Below, one piece after another: positions 1-10,267 of a stretch of 25,812 nt of DNA (position 1 is its first letter; the number at the start of each line of letters is the position of its first letter). Origin of the DNA: Lingula anatina (lineage: Eukaryota; Brachiopoda; Lingulata; Lingulida; Lingulidae); contig NW_019773639.1 of assembly GCF_001039355.2 (NCBI RefSeq), forward strand, positions 32,550 through 58,361, in the 5' to 3' direction. Position numbers and translations under genes: made by a program. The notes beneath the pieces were generated by a model. The model was not told the origin of the DNA. It made no database searches and saw only the letters and a list, made by a program, of their open reading frames with translations.

Positions 1-1857
1 GTTGAAGATGGATGTTGTTGATCTGTTTTCCCCTGCAGGTAGTTTTGTTTTTGAGTGTCCAGAGCCGCCAGAGTAAAACTTGAAAACAGTGACGTCCTGT
101 GTAGACCTGAAAGCAGTTTCTATGACATTACCGATGTATTATAAGCTTCACAGATATACGTGTGATCGGTTTTAGTGGCAACCTCAGAATCCAATAACTC
201 CCACCCCTCCTGTAATTTACTTTTATTTTTCAAATAAATATTTTTCTAAAATGCAGGTACCGATGATTCTGGACCAGAGTTGACCAAGTAGTTTTGCAAA
301 AACACTTTACTGATTTTAGAGCAACTTAAATAACATATATTATCATTAAAAAATGAAAACCTTTTTGTTTTTGGTTTTCACATGTGGTCCATCCTTCGTT
401 TATGCCCTGAATCCACCCACCCCAGCCCCTCCCAGCTTTTATTCTCTTTCAGAGGCCTGTTTTAGCTCTTACAAAATTAGATGTTCGCTGTACATTGGCG
501 ATATGGCAATTGATGTTCCACTGATGTCAAAATAAATGAACATTTTTGTCTAAAAGTTAAGACCAATTTTCAGGCTAAAACACTTTCGTAACACAGATCC
601 CAGTTCTTTCCAACTTACTGCCTTCACTGCGTTCTTTCACGTCCGCCACAGGAATGGCGCCTTCTTTCTTGCTCCCCTTCTTCGCATGTTTGGTTGCCGC
701 CGCCAAGCCTTTCTTGGTAGTCTTCTTCGCTCCACGAATCACCCTGCAGCAGATGGAACAGAAGTCTAGAGGAGGAACTTCGTCCATCGCCCCCAGCTCT
801 ATTGCAGACACATAACGCTTCATCAACCGTCGCCTAAGATTAAACACATTATATTATATTATATTATATTATATTATATTATATTATATTATATTAATAG
901 TGTACAATATAAATCATGTAATTCATTCTATCATTTCATCGTATATTAAAATGTAGGGGAGGGAGCCAGCAAACGGACGTGACCAGTAAGAGCTCAATAT
1001 AAACTTTCAGTATTTTAAAAATATAGGAAAATATATCCTATTGTTATATTGTAATGAAAATAAGTCATAAGTACTAATATCATTTGGTTCATTTAGTGAA
1101 ATGAATTTTACAGTTAATGACTGATGAAACCTTTATGTCAAAGAGTCAAACAGTGCAAGTAAAAGGACCAAACAGCACAACTAATGGAAAGTTACGGCTA
1201 GCAACAAGAGAGATTAGTTATCATACTTTAATGAGGAAGTAATGGAAAATCTGTATTAATAGAAGTCGTGAACTTAAGGCGACTCAGACACCATTACCAA
1301 TTACGCAATTACAATACTTTGATTGATGGATTATATTGCAAAGTTATCGAAAAATGAAATAATAATAGATATTACGTAAGAGCGCTAGCCATGACACCAT
1401 TACCAAATAAGGTAATTTTATTAAATTGACGGTTAGCTTAGAATAAAAAATTGTGGAAACCAAAGAATCCTTGTAATGACTCACGGTATTGGAAGGTGGC
1501 ACGATAAGTAAAAGAAGAAGACTTTTGTGATTGTAGAATGAGAGTAGACTCTATACGAATTAATCTTTTTGGCGCCATAAGAGTATGTTCTTCTTAGTGT
1601 TAATAATTTGGTTTAAGTTACAATACCATAGTTATGATATGGAAAATGAACCCATATCCTATAATGCTTCTTTTTCTATCTATACATATACATCGCAATT
1701 CAATTGTGATTTTTTTTAGAATATTTACCAACCTTTCTCGGAGTGTCGCACAGCACAAACATAGGAGGAAACTAAAAATAATCACTGCCAGTAAAACCAA
1801 TACAGCTAACCCACAGATGACGATAGGATCAACTTCTCCGTCGTTAGTATCTGTCAT
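1..1857 (-). CDS. Unrecognised single-pass membrane protein gene, copy A (partial at 3' end)
   Basis: The model is read on the minus strand. Exon 2 is 1861-1733 (ATG at 1857, acceptor ttttacctag, donor AG|GTTGGT, phase 2). Exon 3 is 833-619 (acceptor aatcttag, donor GGCA|GTAAGT, phase 1). Exon 4 starts at 106 (acceptor gctttcag) and stays open to the window edge. All junction phases agree. Exon 2 encodes a short acidic N-terminus (MTDTNDGEVDP) and one hydrophobic span of about 24 residues ending in a Cys cluster (LLCLCC), followed by basic residues, as expected for a membrane anchor with a cytosolic tail. Exon 3 is lysine-rich (GAKKTTKKG, KHAKKGSKKEG). Exon 4 begins SLHRTSLFSSFTLAALDTQ. I recognise no family. 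The support is the conservation of exons, phases and splice sites in copy B. The function is unknown. Confidence 0.55.
848..897. repeat. ATATT pentanucleotide microsatellite
   Basis: About nine copies of a ttata/atatt unit lie in the intron just upstream (gene sense) of the lysine-rich exon of copy A. The matching segment is deleted in copy B. Confidence 0.9.
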
Positions 1858-2057
1858 TGCTCTAGGTAAAAAGTGAGAGAAACAGCAAGTAGGAGAAAGA
1901 AAGAGAGAGGGAATTTCCAATTATTTTCACCATCATGAATAGATTGAAATAAATGAAATACATCTAAACAGAGAAATAAATGCTTGAGTTTACAACGAAA
2001 ATAATTGCTGTTCACTAAAAGAGCTGCAAGCACAACAACTGCGTTTGAGTGGCTTAC

Positions 2058-2160
2058 CTGATGCATTAGAGAGCATAGAATACTTTTTTTATTTACAGTA
2101 ATCTGCAGTTTGTTTTGTTTGTTTCTATGGAAGTGCAGTGTGACGTCACAGTCTGCATAT
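2058..2160 (-). promoter_or_regulatory. CRE-like promoter block and 5' UTR exon of copy A gene
   Basis: A perfect palindromic CREB/ATF-type site TGACGTCA lies at 2141-2148, with a degenerate tcgtcacgcgc just upstream on the gene's strand. About 80 bases downstream on the minus strand is the splice donor CAG|GTAAGCC (exon ends at 2058). This suggests a short non-coding first exon spliced to the ATG exon at 1861. Both the CRE site and the donor recur in copy B (6733-6740 and 6643). No TATA box is evident. The transcription start is inferred, not seen. Confidence 0.45.
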
Positions 2161-3057
2161 GTCGTCACGCGCAGGAGGATGCATAGCGTCATGATGCCTG
2201 TAACGTAGACAGGTGACACTCAGTTACAAGACTCCTTTCTTGGCGTACCGTGCTATTCATACATTTTTTAATTTGATTTATTTCACACTTAAAGTGTGAA
2301 TTATAGTCTATAAAATTTTTTTAAAAAATATTATAGATACACGGATGGCTCAAAAAGGTGAAAACACTTATTTGCACATTACGGTCAATATAGGTATGAA
2401 CTGGTGACTATAGCAACAATAAGAGATTTTAATCTTAAAAGACTAGTAATAGTAGTAAAAAAATTAATAAAACATAAAAAGCCTTGCCTCTTAACTTTTG
2501 AGGACATAAAAGTAAAATTGAAAAATTATAATACAAAATCATGTCAGGGAAATCGGGGATATGTAGGGCCTAAAAGCAGATGTTCAAAATGCAAAAATCG
2601 CCACACTCCGGCATTTTGAAGCTTCAGGGGGCGTCAGGGGGCAAGCCGTGGAGAAGACAGGCTTGAGTCAAGGCTATATACACGCATGTAGTTTGGGCGT
2701 GGGGGCCCAAGGACAGAAAATTCAAGATTATGTCTCATATTTTAAATGAAATGTTTACATGAAAAATCACAAGCTTAAAAATGTTGGAAACTTGGCATTA
2801 TAAAGTGGTAGGTCTATAGGCCTACGAGTGTCGTAAACGTAAGCATTTGGCAGAAAATTATCGTGACCATAGCCATTTGAACAAAGCAAATGTTTACCTT
2901 TCAGAACACAGTTTGGGCATTAATGTTATTGTTGTATTCTCATAATTTAAAGTGTTTGTTGTAGGCGTATTAATATTGACATGTGCATGTTTCGTCAGAG
3001 ACAAAACATCTCGTAGGCAAAATGACAACAATTTACTTATTTACTCCGGATCATAAG

Positions 3058-3113
3058 TTTTTATTTATTTTATTTTTTATTTTATTTTTATTTATTTATT
3101 TATTTTTATTTTG
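3058..3113. repeat. TTTA/TTTTA low-complexity tract
   Basis: An irregular run of ttta and tttta units, shortened in the matching place of copy B (about 8040-8052). No coding signal. The surrounding 2340-3705 shows no gene that I can support; open frames there, such as 3182-3514, are not preserved as intact frames in copy B. Confidence 0.7.
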
Positions 3114-3705
3114 TATCATGTTCCAAATATGTTGTAGCAAGGAGTTATAACAGTCTGTTATATCTGCGTGGTTGTAGTGATTCAGTCATGGTATATTATA
3201 GCTGACGTAAGGACGTCTTTTAAAATAAACTTTATAAACTGTAACTCAGGGGACTTCGAGTCAAGACTTAAACATAGGTAACTTATGTTCCCCCAAAAAA
3301 AGTCCGGAAAAAAGGTTATTCTGGTCCACGCACTTGTCGACTGAAACACATATAATGTTTTTATGTGTAGTTTGACATTTCTTACATAATTTTTGCACCA
3401 CGAATAAAAAAAAATTTCATTTAAGTTTTGGGTGTATTGAAGTGTTGAATGCCACAGCAAGGAGAATGCTGCATTGATTGCTATAACATCCTGTGGCGAA
3501 TCTATAGACCACAAAATGTGACCCTTACAATATTAATTGAACAATGCAGTCTTCACGTAAAAAGGAGCTGCTTACTTTTCCGGTCACCACTTCTCTACCC
3601 TAAAGCGTGGTGTTTTTAATGGGTAGGCCCCTATAATATTAATTTATTGAAGTGTGAAGCATGGCTAGTAAATGCATTTTGGGCATAATGACGGATCCAC
3701 TTTTT

Positions 3706-4677
3706 AATTCAGCTTAAATCAAGAAGCACTCCAAAGCTACTGTATCACGGCAACGTCAGCTACATTCACATTCATTTGCTCGTACCAAAAAATATAATAT
3801 CCTCCCAGTGCTACATGTATGTTCTTAAAGTCATTGTGTTTAAAGGTACGGTCTACTCTATACGGGATTTACAGTACCAATTTTTTTTCCTTCGGAAAAG
3901 AAAAGGCACTTTTCCTTACACAGGAATCATTGCTCAACCTGTTCCTGCACTCGGATGCTTAATTCCATTTTGAAATAATCATTTAGTTCTAAATGGCTGG
4001 CCAGTCAATTAGAACTAACAGTTTTTTGGCACTTTATTTTGACCGATTTGAAGTTTTTAGGATAAGAATTGGGAATGATAGTTGTGCAAGAAATGTACAC
4101 ATAGAAAAAATTATAAAACACGCCGAATAGGCCTATATCGATATAAATGTAACCGGTGCTGCCACTATTGCGGTCGGTATTACTGACTATAGACGCAATA
4201 GTTCAGCAATTACAATAGTCAGTAATTTGGAATTGAAATAGTATCATACAGTAGGCCTATGATTTAAAAACTGACAAATAGGCCCCACTAAAATGTGGAG
4301 TACAGAATTTTTATATTTAAATTAATATCAGTAGGCCTTCTCTGTTTTGCCAGCCGAAGTACCGATACGTTTAGAACCAACTTCCCCACTGGAAACTTGT
4401 CTTTCTTAGTTGTAAAGGGATTTCTAAATAGGCCTACATTTAGTTATTATTTTAATATTTATCTATGTACAAGTGTATGTCTTGTTAACCGTTTTTTAGC
4501 ATAGCCTACGTATTTATTATGTTATAGCTGCAATAAATAAATAAATAAATTAATTAATAAATAAAATAAATATTCAAGTTGTAAGAAATATTAAAAGGTC
4601 CAAATTCTCATTTTTTACAATGCAGATACTATTACAGCGATGAATGAGCGATTTTCTTCTCATTTTCTACAGTGTCT
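3706..4677. other. Intergenic spacer between the two gene copies, with a 12-bp-stem hairpin
   Basis: No convincing gene is visible. A hairpin with a perfect 12-bp stem (attactgactat at 4179-4190, atagtcagtaat at 4215-4226) has a 24-base loop. An AATA-rich tract covers about 4533-4572. The word taggcctac recurs. The segment lies downstream of the stop codon of copy B gene (stop at 4678-4680, minus strand), so the 4500-4677 part is presumably its 3' UTR. A minus-strand AATAAA would fall at 4513-4518. Confidence 0.5.
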
Positions 4678-6417
4678 TTAAGTCGATCGCTCATCAAAAG
4701 AAGGTTTTCGTGAATTGTTCCGGCAATTTGTAGATGGCGCTGCCGTATGATGAACACGCGTGAGTTCAACTTTTTCACAGCTGCTGTGACTGGCAAGCTT
4801 TTGTTCACGCCTAGGACTTGCGTCGTGAGGTATCAAAGGTGACCTCTCTGCAAGTGACCCTGACCTTGAACCTCGTCGTTCGGTACGTGACTTTAAACCC
4901 CGCCTACTGAGATGTCTGTCACCGCAGTCAGATTGCAAACTAGACTTGTTACTTAAACTTTTCGGATCTTTGCTGCTAACTGTTGAAGATGTATGTTGTT
5001 GATCTGTTTTCCCCTGCAGGTTGTTTTGTTTTTGAGTGTCCAGAGCCGCCAAAGTAAAACTTGAAAACAGTGACGTCATGTGTAGACCTGAAAGCAGTTT
5101 CTATGACATTACCGATGTATTATAATCTTCACAGACATTTAAGCGTGATCGGTTTTAGTGGCAACCCCAGAATCCAATAACTCCCACCCCACCCGTAATT
5201 TACTTTTATTTTTCAAAAAGGCAATCTTTTTTTATTTTGCTTTATGTCCTGAATCCACCTTCCCACCCCCTCGCCTGGTTTTACTCTCTTTCAGAGGCCC
5301 TTCTAGCGCTTAAAAAATTAGATGTTCACCTTACATTGGCGATATGGCAATTGATGTTGCACTGATGCCAAATTAAATTAGCATTTCAGTCTAAAAGTTA
5401 GGACCAATTGCCAGGCTAAACTCTTTTGTAAAACAGAAACCAGGGCCAGGCGACCGAGCGCAAACTTCTCGATTCCATAACTCGCCCATACTCGCCCCAT
5501 ATAATACATTGTAGCCTCTATATGATATCACTATTCGCAATACGCGATGCTTTCGAGTTACGGGGCCCAGTTCTTTCCTACTTACTGCCTTCACTGCGTT
5601 CTTTCAAGTCCGGCACAGGGATGGCGCCTACTTTCTTGCGCCACTTCTTCGCATGTTTGGTTGCCGCCGCCAAGCCTGTCTTGGTAGTCTTCTTCGCTCC
5701 ACAAATCACCCTGCAGCAGATGTATTACTTTGTTCATTTAGAGGAATGAATTTTACAGTCAATGACTGATGAAACCTTTATGTCAAAGAGTCAAACAGTG
5801 CAAGTAAAAGGACCAAACAGCACAACTAATGGAAAGTTACGGCTAGGAACAAGAGAGATTAGTTATCATACTTTTATGAGGAGGTAATGGAAAATCTGTA
5901 TTAATGGATGTCGTGAACTTTGGTCCACTAAGACACCATCACCAATTACGCAATTACATTACTATGATTGATGGCTTATTTTGCTAAGTTGTCGAAAAAT
6001 GAAATTATAATAGATATTACGTAAGAGCGGTAGACATCACACCATTACCAAATTAGGTAATTTTATTAAATTGACGGGAAGCTTAGAATAAAAAGTTGTT
6101 GAAACCAAAGGATATCTGTGATGATTCATGATATTCCCTATCTACATATACATTATAATTTAATTGTGAGATTTTATTTATTTTATTTTATTTTATTTTA
6201 TTAATTATTAATTATTTATTATTTTATTTGAGAATATATTTGCCAACCTTTTTCGGGGTGTCGCACAGCACAAACATAGGAGGAAATCAAAAACAATCAC
6301 TGGCAGTAAAACCAATACGGCTAACCCACAGATGACGACAGCAATCACTGCCAATACGGCTAACCCAGAGATGACGACAGCAATCACTGGCAGTAAAACC
6401 AATGCGGTTAAAAGCAT
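4678..6417 (-). CDS. Unrecognised single-pass membrane protein gene, copy B
   Basis: The minus-strand model is homologous to the copy A gene. Exon 2 is 6421-6248 (ATG at 6417, phase 2 end). Exon 3 remnant is 5710-5586 (donor GGCA|GTAAGT). Exon 4 is 5087-4678 (acceptor gctttcag, stop at 4678-4680). The original exon 3 acceptor and about 90 bases of coding sequence are deleted, but a CTGCAG at 5716-5711 could serve as acceptor in the correct phase, giving a predicted 234-residue protein. The N-terminal acidic ectodomain of copy A is missing and the hydrophobic segment is enlarged by repeats of (V)VIxGLAVL. Exon 3 is lysine-rich. Exon 4 is a 135-residue Ser/Arg-rich tail (SRRGLKSRTERRGSRSGS) with many possible phosphorylation sites. 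The family is not recognised. It could be a diverged paralogue or a decaying pseudogene. Confidence 0.5.
6174..6232. repeat. TTTTA low-complexity tract
   Basis: A run of ttta/tttta units lies just downstream (gene sense) of the membrane exon of copy B. It is absent from the matching position in copy A. Confidence 0.7.
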
Positions 6418-6642
6418 TGATCTAGGTAAAAAGTGAGAGAAACGGCACGTAGGTGAACGTTAGAGAAACAGAAAGTAGGAGAAAGCAAGTAGGAGTTTCC
6501 AATTATTTTCACCATCATGAATTGAGTGAATTAAATGAAGTACATGAAAATAGAAACATAAATGCTTGAGTTGACAACAAAAATACATGTAATTGCTGTT
6601 TACTAATAGAGCTGCAAGCACAAATGCGTTTATTTAACTTAC

Positions 6643-6763
6643 CTGATGCGTTAAAGAGCAAAGATTACATTTTTGAGTTATTGAATGATTTTATCCGCAG
6701 TTTATTTTGTTTGTTACTATGGAAGTGCAGTGTGACGTCACAATCTGCCAATGACGTCACGTG
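6643..6763 (-). promoter_or_regulatory. Double CRE-like promoter block and 5' UTR exon of copy B gene
   Basis: Two perfect TGACGTCA palindromes lie at 6733-6740 and 6752-6759. The second overlaps a CACGTG E-box (6758-6763). A minus-strand donor CAG|GTAAGT at 6643/6642 matches the donor in copy A. Copy A has only one intact CRE, so copy B either kept or gained the second site. CREB/ATF-type control of this small gene family is an inference from the motif only. Confidence 0.45.
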
Positions 6764-7260
6764 CACTAGTATGCATAGTGTCATGATGCGTGTAACGTAG
6801 ACCGGTGACAGTCTGCAGCAAGACCCTTTTCTTGGCTTATGCATACATTTCTTTTATTTTGATTTAATATAATTTATCTTATGCTTGAAATGTGAATTAT
6901 AAAATATATTATAATATATATTTAAATACACGGATGGCTCAAGAAAGTGAAAACCCTTATTTTCATAGTACAGTCCATATAGCTATGGTTTGGTGACTAT
7001 AGCAACAATAAGAGATAAAGACTAGTAACAACAGTAAAAACAATTAATAGGACATAAAAGGCCCTGCCTCTTAACTTTTGACGACATAAAAGTGTTATTT
7101 AAAAATTGTAATACAAAATTATATCAGGGAAATCGTGGATATCTAAAAGCATATCCAGGTACTTCAAGTTGCGAAAATCACCACACTTCCAGTATTTTGT
7201 CCGCGAAAACCCAAGACTTACCGAGGTTCGAAGCGTCAGGGGGCAAGTTGTAGAGCAGAC

Positions 7261-7646
7261 CAAGAAGTTATAATGAGAAGGAGTAGAAACAAGGGGTTTC
7301 CCTTCATCCTATCCTCGTAACGGGCTTAATCCTAATAATTACCCAGCTTGTGGTCTTAGGGAGAGCTTGTGCCTAATACATATTCAAAAGACCGTTCATG
7401 TGGGTTGCTTCAGCCAATTGGGATAAAGCCTCGCGAAGTCTCTAATAATCTCACAGAGAAAACATGGTGGGATTACAGAAAGGTGTAGAGAGAGATTTCA
7501 AGCCTGGACGCAACCATTTNACGATTCTAAATAAAATTTCATTATTACATATTTTTGTTTATATCTTTGTCTATTACATGAGGCCAACTAATAGTAGACT
7601 GATAGTTTAAATTCACTAGAAGAAAAAATCTCATTATAACTTCTTG
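7261..7646. mobile_element. 386-bp MITE with 17-bp TIRs and 7-bp target duplication
   Basis: The element begins caagaagttataatgag and ends with its exact reverse complement, ctcattataacttcttg. It is flanked by AGCAGAC at 7254-7260 and 7647-7653 (a 7-bp duplication; 8 bp is possible if the first C/G is shared). Copy A has the uninterrupted site gtggagaagacaggcttgag at about 2650-2668, so the insertion came after the segmental duplication. No transposase frame is visible inside, so it is non-autonomous. A second copy lies inverted at 21037-21389. One ambiguous base is present at 7520. The superfamily is uncertain. Confidence 0.85.
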
Positions 7647-8312
7647 AGCAGACGGACTCGAGTCAGGGCTATTTAGTTTGGGCGTGGGGCCCACTCCTCG
7701 CGGTCTGCAAGTACAGTAATTTCAAGTGGCATATTGTAAGTGAAATGTTTACATGAAAACGCAAGCTTAAAAATGTTGGAAACGTGGCAATATAAAGTGG
7801 TAGGCCTATATGAGTGTCGTAATTGTAAGCAATTTGCAGAAAATGATCGTGACCATGACCATTTTAACAAAGCAAATGTGTAACTTTCAGAACACAGTTT
7901 TTAGCATAAATATTAATGTTGTATTCCCATAATTTAAAGTGTTTGTTGTATTGACATGTGCCTGTTTCGTCGGAGACAAAACATCTCGTACGCAAACCGA
8001 CAACAATTTTCTTATGCTCGGGATCAAAAGTTTTTATCATTTATTTATTTTGTATCATGTTCCAAATATGCTGTAGTGATTCAGTCATGGTAAATTATAG
8101 CTGACGTAAGGACGTCTTTTAAAATAAACTTTATAAACTGTAACTCAGGGGACTTCGCGTCAAGACTAAAACATAGGTAATTTATGTTCCACAGAAAAAT
8201 GTCCGGAAAAAAGGTTGTTCTGGTCCAAGCACTTGTCGACTGAAACACGTATAGTGTAGTTTGACATTTCTTATATAATTTTTGCATTGCGAATAAAAAA
8301 ATTTCATTTAAA

Positions 8313-8722
8313 GTTTCCTTTGTTGTCATCATGCTGTTTTTTTTTCTTTCTTTAATATTCAGTGACAAAAAAATACTAAAATGACACAAAAATAATTACT
8401 TGCTCTATACTGAAAATTGTCATGTTTTTTTTCAAACGTTATACTTGTAGAAAATAAATTTAAAAAGAAAACCAATGCTGATCGAATTTTCGAAGTGAGT
8501 GAAACACTGCCGCAGCTGAAAGATTTCCATTTGTGAATGTTTGTTCCTTTTTGGGGCTAGACGACGAATTATTTTTTTCTTCTCCGTGGTTCCAGGACAG
8601 TGAAACTTTGATACAAACTTCTTCATGTGCGACCTTAAAACAATCAAACATAGTTTATAATCTGTGCACTAAATATTTTAAGAGCATGGCTTGGACATGA
8701 TTTGCACCTGTGCATTGGATTC
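8313..8722. other. Insert specific to copy B, with an exon-like frame on the minus strand
   Basis: Copy A reads straight from tttcatttaagtttt into ggtgtattgaagtg (about 3418-3440), whereas copy B has about 400 extra bases here. On the minus strand a splice-acceptor-like gtttgattgttttaag at about 8635-8650 precedes an open frame starting VAHEEVCIKVSLSW, with a stretch NNSSSSPKKEQ and a stop near 8460. I recognise no family. No terminal repeats or target duplication are clear, so the insert mechanism, or a deletion in copy A, stays open. Confidence 0.35.
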
Positions 8723-9016
8723 GGATGTACTGAAGTGTTGAATTCCACAGCGAAGAGCGTGCTGAATTGATTGCTATAGCATCCCGTGGCGAATCTATAA
8801 ACCACATAAAATGACCCTTACAATATTAACTGAACAATGTAGTCTTCATGTAAATAGGAGTTGCTTACCTTTCCGGTCACCACCTCTCTAAATCATGGTG
8901 TTTTTAACACTTCTATTGTCCATTTTTAATAGGTAGGCCCTTATAATATACATTTATTGAAGTGTGAAACATGGCCGGTAATTGCACACTGCCCATTATG
9001 ACGGATCCACTTTTCT

Positions 9017-10267
9017 TTGGATCAATTTCAAGGGAGAAAATGTGGAAAAAACATAACAAGGGATGAAGGGCCAATCGTTGACTGTTCATTCATCCAAGGA
9101 ATGACAGACTATTCATTGATGGTCAATAAAAGAGTTTGAACTATGATGAAAACAACAAAGCGATATTAGGCTACTGACAGGGTAAGTATATTTGCGGTGC
9201 CTGTACGGGTAAATGAATGTGGAGTAGTATCCATTATTTCTAAAAGTATGTATTGAAACATGAAAAATTCTATATTTTATATTTCCTTTTTTTCTGCATG
9301 ATCTTTGAAGCCAGTAAGCTGATACAGACTAGACGCTGATCCTGAAAAGAAGCTTATAGAGTAACCTTTATTTCCTCGGCAATCTAAAATGTCACACATC
9401 TGTCTACCATAACCCAGTGTCAAACCGAGTATAGATTGCTGAGGAAATGAGAAAAAAATTCAGGCCCGTAGTCTCTAGCCTAATGATACCGGACAGTCCA
9501 AAGTGACGATGTATGATATTAGTTGTGTGCGCTGTTGCGTGGAACACATTCGCACTGGATGACCTGATGTGACCTGACAAGAAATAAAAACACGGTGCAT
9601 TCTGTTGTCTTATGACGCGAAAATGGTTTTTAAATATCATTCAAGTGTGACTGATATGTATGAACGAATTTCTGTAAATGGGAGCATGAAAAGCAGTGAA
9701 GCGATTGGAAATGCAGGCAAGCATGTTTGCAAAATACAAATGTAATTGTCCTATCGTGTGACGCTTGACCGGAAAATGCACTAGGCCCGTTTATTAAGTG
9801 ATCCGATTTTCTTTACTTTCGTTCAGATTTAAATATGGGAAAAAATATAACTAAGTGTGACGTGAGTTTGATGGTGAAAATTTTGAAGAATATTTTAAAA
9901 CAAGTATCCATCTTACTTCCTGTAGGTTTTGCACTACCATGTCAAAACGCTACATTTTTAACTCAAGAAATTGGCCACATCGCCTTTTTATTTAATTCTT
10001 CTTGTATAGCATACCCAACTAAACACTTGCTGTTGTTTTTCTCATTATTTTCCCCAAAGCTGAATAAAAAATGGGGATTAATCAAGCAAAAGATTAATAA
10101 GTATGCATTCTTGCGCCCATAGGACTTTGACGACCTAAATTGTTTCATATTTAATATTTGAATATTTTTTCTTTTAAGCTACGACATATGAATAAGCTAC
10201 CACCAAGCATGTCACAGCCCTATCACATTTGAAAGTTTGGTGGTGAAAACTTATGTCAAAATTGAGA
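9017..10267. other. Non-coding interval, nothing recognised
   Basis: I see no gene, RNA or clear transposon terminus here. The longest frame with a true ATG is 9835-10122 on the plus strand (95 codons, hydrophobic, Lys- and Phe-rich). It looks like a chance frame in AT-rich sequence and has no splice or homology support. Confidence 0.4.

Larger units (their letters stand above)
1..3705. repeat. Segmental tandem duplication, copy A
   Basis: Bases 1-3705 match 4981-9016 in the same order and orientation, with an offset of about 4,980 bases at the left. Easily seen anchors are ttgttgatctgttttcccctgc (about 14 and 4993), the CRE-like block (2141 and 6733) and gacggatccactttt (about 3690 and 9000). 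Copy A keeps the full lysine-rich exon and an ATATT microsatellite that copy B has lost. It lacks the MITE at 7261-7646 and the roughly 400-base insert at 8313-8722 of copy B. Divergence is moderate, with many substitutions and small indels, so this is an old duplication rather than an assembly repeat. The unit probably begins left of the window. Confidence 0.9.
4981..9016. repeat. Segmental tandem duplication, copy B
   Basis: This is the same-orientation partner of 1-3705. Compared with copy A it has an extra block of about 125 bases at 5440-5570 and lacks the segment matching about 753-1082 (microsatellite plus 5' part of exon 3). It also lacks the segment matching roughly 1490-1670, has a MITE at 7261-7646 and has an extra block of about 400 bases at 8313-8722. 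The homology stops just after gacggatccactttt at about 9015. Confidence 0.9.

Noticed and set aside
353-535. 60-codon plus-strand frame with a signal-peptide-like start (MKTFLFLVFTCGPSFVYA)
   Set aside because: It lies in the last intron of the minus-strand copy A gene, and the homologous copy B sequence (about 5215-5380) has lost the ATG and the frame. Likely chance.
2404-2619. 71-codon plus-strand frame, Lys-rich with Cys at the end
   Set aside because: Frame not preserved in the duplicate at about 6970-7200. Typical of AT-rich chance frames.
3182-3514. Minus-strand frame partly shared by both duplicates (also 8081-8389)
   Set aside because: The similarity is only inherited from the duplication. 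The frame is extended differently in each copy and many shared changes are non-coding in style. No splice or family support.
7490-7515. B-box-like ggcttgaaatc on the minus strand of the MITE, considered as a tRNA-derived SINE head
   Set aside because: No matching A-box at the right distance, and the element has perfect TIRs and a target duplication typical of a DNA transposon.
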